Shown in pieces: positions 6,436 through 7,166 of a DNA stretch of 7,166 nt. Position numbers and translations under genes: made by a program. The stretch is from Anaerolineales bacterium. GTDB taxonomy: Bacteria > Chloroflexota > Anaerolineae > Anaerolineales > UBA4823. The notes beneath the pieces are model-generated. The model saw only the letters and a list, made by a program, of their open reading frames with translations, had not been told where the DNA came from and ran no database searches. Where the stretch lies: positions 1 through 7,166 of the forward strand of contig JAQUAE010000089.1 of the NCBI GenBank assembly GCA_028687395.1, given 5' to 3'. Each line of letters starts with the position of its first letter. The stretch's first letter is position 1.

Positions 6436-6545
6436 GTGACCATCGGACAGGGTGACAGTAATCTCGCTGGCAGCCTGCGTTGCATACCTTCGCATCGAAG
6501 CCGTCCACTGCAAGAGAAAATGTCACCTAGTCAATTTATCCCCTT

Positions 6546-6551
6546 TATGAT
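6546..6551 (+). promoter_or_regulatory. Possible -10 box of the rpsF-ssb operon
   Basis: TATGAT is a good -10 hexamer in an AT-rich patch, which would place the transcription start near 6558 and give a leader of about 90 bases before rpsF. No good -35 is present at 16-18 bases upstream (TCACCT at 17), so the call is tentative. Confidence 0.4.
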
Positions 6552-6584
6552 ATCCTAGCCCATTGCCGCGTTAAACGTGGAGCA

Positions 6585-6641
6585 CTTTCCGCTATTGACT
6601 GGAAGCTCCTCCTGTTCAATGGCAATCCCGAGGAAAGGAGG
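6585..6641 (+). promoter_or_regulatory. rpsF leader RNA resembling the S6:S18 ribosomal-protein binding motif
   Basis: The leader can fold into an outer stem CTTTCC (6585-6590) with GGAAAG (6632-6637), stacked directly on an inner stem GCTATTGA (6591-6598) with TCAATGGC (6616-6623; 8 pairs, one G-U). Eight unpaired bases, AATCCCGA (6624-6631), are left on the 3' side only. A 3' bulge carrying CCG is the hallmark of the RNA motif by which the S6:S18 complex is known to bind rpsF leaders and mimic its 16S site. The outer stem covers the first three bases of the AAGGAGG ribosome binding site, so protein binding that stabilises it would reduce initiation. Fold found by eye. Confidence 0.65.
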
Positions 6642-6648
6642 CATCGCC

Positions 6649-6930
6649 ATGCGTGAATATGAACTTGTCGTGATCGTCCAGCCAGACCTGGACGAGAACG
6701 CCTTCGGAGAAGTGGTCAACCGCATCAAGGGTTGGATCAGCGAGGGCGGCGGGCAGGTCAGCAAAGTGGACGTGTGGGGTAAACGCAGAATGACATACTC
6801 CATTCGAAAACAAAACGAAGGTCAGTACGTTTTGTTCAACATGTCCATGGAACCTGCAACGACGGCGCAGTTGGAACGCAACCTGCGCCTGTTGGAACCG
6901 GTTATGCGCTTCTTGATCACCGTCGAGTAA
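6649..6930 (+). CDS. rpsF: 30S ribosomal protein S6
   Basis: A 93-residue S6, the partner of S18 in the platform of the small ribosomal subunit. Family features are the opening MREYELVVIVQPDLDE and the block VDVWGKRRMTYSIRKQNEGQYV (residues 40-61, with Trp43, Lys45, Arg46 and Arg47 near the RNA and S18 interface). Length is normal. The ATG at 6649 has a perfect AAGGAGG (6635-6641) 7 bases upstream; an in-frame ATG at 6577 would add 24 residues foreign to the family. It is followed after 45 bases by ssb, the usual first two genes of an rpsF-ssb-rpsR operon. Regulation by its own leader is likely. Confidence 0.97.
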   Translation: MREYELVVIVQPDLDENAFGEVVNRIKGWISEGGGQVSKVDVWGKRRMTYSIRKQNEGQYVLFNMSMEPATTAQLERNLRLLEPVMRFLITVE

Positions 6931-6975
6931 CCGACCTCATACGGGGTTTCGCGGTTATCCGTGGAGGAGGATGAG

Positions 6976-7166
6976 ATGAGCCGAGGCTTGAACAAGGTAA
7001 TGATCATAGGCCGGTTAGGACGCGACCCGGAAATGCGCTACACACCCTCCGGCCGTCCAGTGACGACCTTCAGCGTTGCAACCAGCCGATCATGGAATAC
7101 TTCGGATGGCGACCGGCGCACCGAGACTGAGTGGTTCAATGTAGTCGCCTGGGGTAACCTGGCGGA
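6976..7166 (+). CDS. ssb: Single-stranded DNA-binding protein, 3' end cut by window
   Basis: 63 complete codons of an OB-fold SSB are visible. The family pattern is clear: MSRGLNKVMIIGRLGRDPEMRYTPSG (1-26), FSVATSRSW (32-40) and TEWFNVVAWGNLA (51-63), covering the first strands of the ssDNA-binding barrel, including Trp40 and the WFNVVAWG strand. GGAGGAGG (6963-6970) lies 5 bases before the ATG; an ATG at 6971 is out of frame and meets a stop at its third codon. SSB coats single-stranded DNA in replication and repair as a tetramer. The C-terminal tail and the expected rpsR gene are outside the window. Confidence 0.96.
   Translation, partial: MSRGLNKVMIIGRLGRDPEMRYTPSGRPVTTFSVATSRSWNTSDGDRRTETEWFNVVAWGNLA

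Larger units (their letters stand above)
6355..6648. other. Divergent intergenic region between the AMMECR1 gene and rpsF
   Basis: This 294-base stretch carries no convincing gene. It holds the AMMECR1 promoter (6407-6435, minus), a possible rpsF -10 box (6546-6551), a dyad at 6566-6580 and the structured rpsF leader (6585-6641). The in-frame extension of the AMMECR1 frame (6355-6513) lacks family similarity. An in-frame ATG at 6577 ahead of rpsF lies inside the leader structure and has no ribosome binding site. Confidence 0.7.

Noticed and set aside
6355..6513. N-terminal extension of the AMMECR1 protein to an ATG at 6513
   Set aside because: A TTGACT-17-TATGAT promoter lies inside it, family similarity begins after it, and the ATG at 6354 has its own ribosome binding site.
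6595..6623. TTGACT at 6595 as an rpsF promoter -35 box
   Set aside because: No acceptable -10 box at 16-18 bases (AATGGC at 17), and the bases are better explained by the leader stem.
6577..6648. Longer S6 protein starting at 6577
   Set aside because: The extra 24 residues do not match S6 proteins, there is no ribosome binding site before 6577, and AAGGAGG precedes 6649.

Overview
The window is ordinary chromosomal DNA from a moderately GC-rich bacterium. The gene content suggests Chloroflexota (Anaerolineae-like): an rpsF-ssb pair that normally continues into rpsR, DarA/PstA-type cyclic-di-AMP receptors, an AMMECR1 protein, and a class A penicillin-binding protein (PBP) with a long acidic cytoplasmic tail. 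The assignment is an inference from gene families and gene order, at roughly 60% confidence. I see no mobile element, CRISPR array, tRNA or rRNA.

Layout, left to right. (1) Minus strand, 1-2580: a MaoC-type hydratase gene followed, with one base between stop and start, by a class A PBP gene that runs off the left edge. (2) 2581-2716: a divergent control region. Its plus-strand promoter sits so close to the next ATG that the mRNA is probably leaderless. (3) Plus strand, 2717-5776: a large (alpha/alpha)6-barrel glycoside hydrolase, then two tandem small genes of the DarA/PstA (DUF970) cyclic-di-AMP receptor family, spaced like an operon. (4) Minus strand, 5773-6354: an AMMECR1-domain protein, convergent with and overlapping the second receptor gene by 4 bases. 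It has a near-consensus promoter at 6407-6435. (5) 6355-6648: a divergent control region that includes a structured rpsF leader matching the S6:S18 autoregulatory motif. (6) Plus strand, 6649 to the right edge: rpsF, then ssb, cut by the window end.

The central theme may be cell envelope and turgor control. A peptidoglycan synthase lies on one side of a divergent promoter region. On the other side is a putative oligosaccharide hydrolase co-transcribed with two receptors for cyclic-di-AMP, a nucleotide tied to wall and osmotic homeostasis in other bacteria. The two receptors appear to have lost different ligand-contact positions, which raises the possibility of a composite heteromeric sensor. 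No wholly new system is evident. The most distinctive items are this receptor pair, the threefold TAGW(Y/F)P motif in the PBP tail, the barrel insertion in the hydrolase, its leaderless start, and the rpsF leader RNA.
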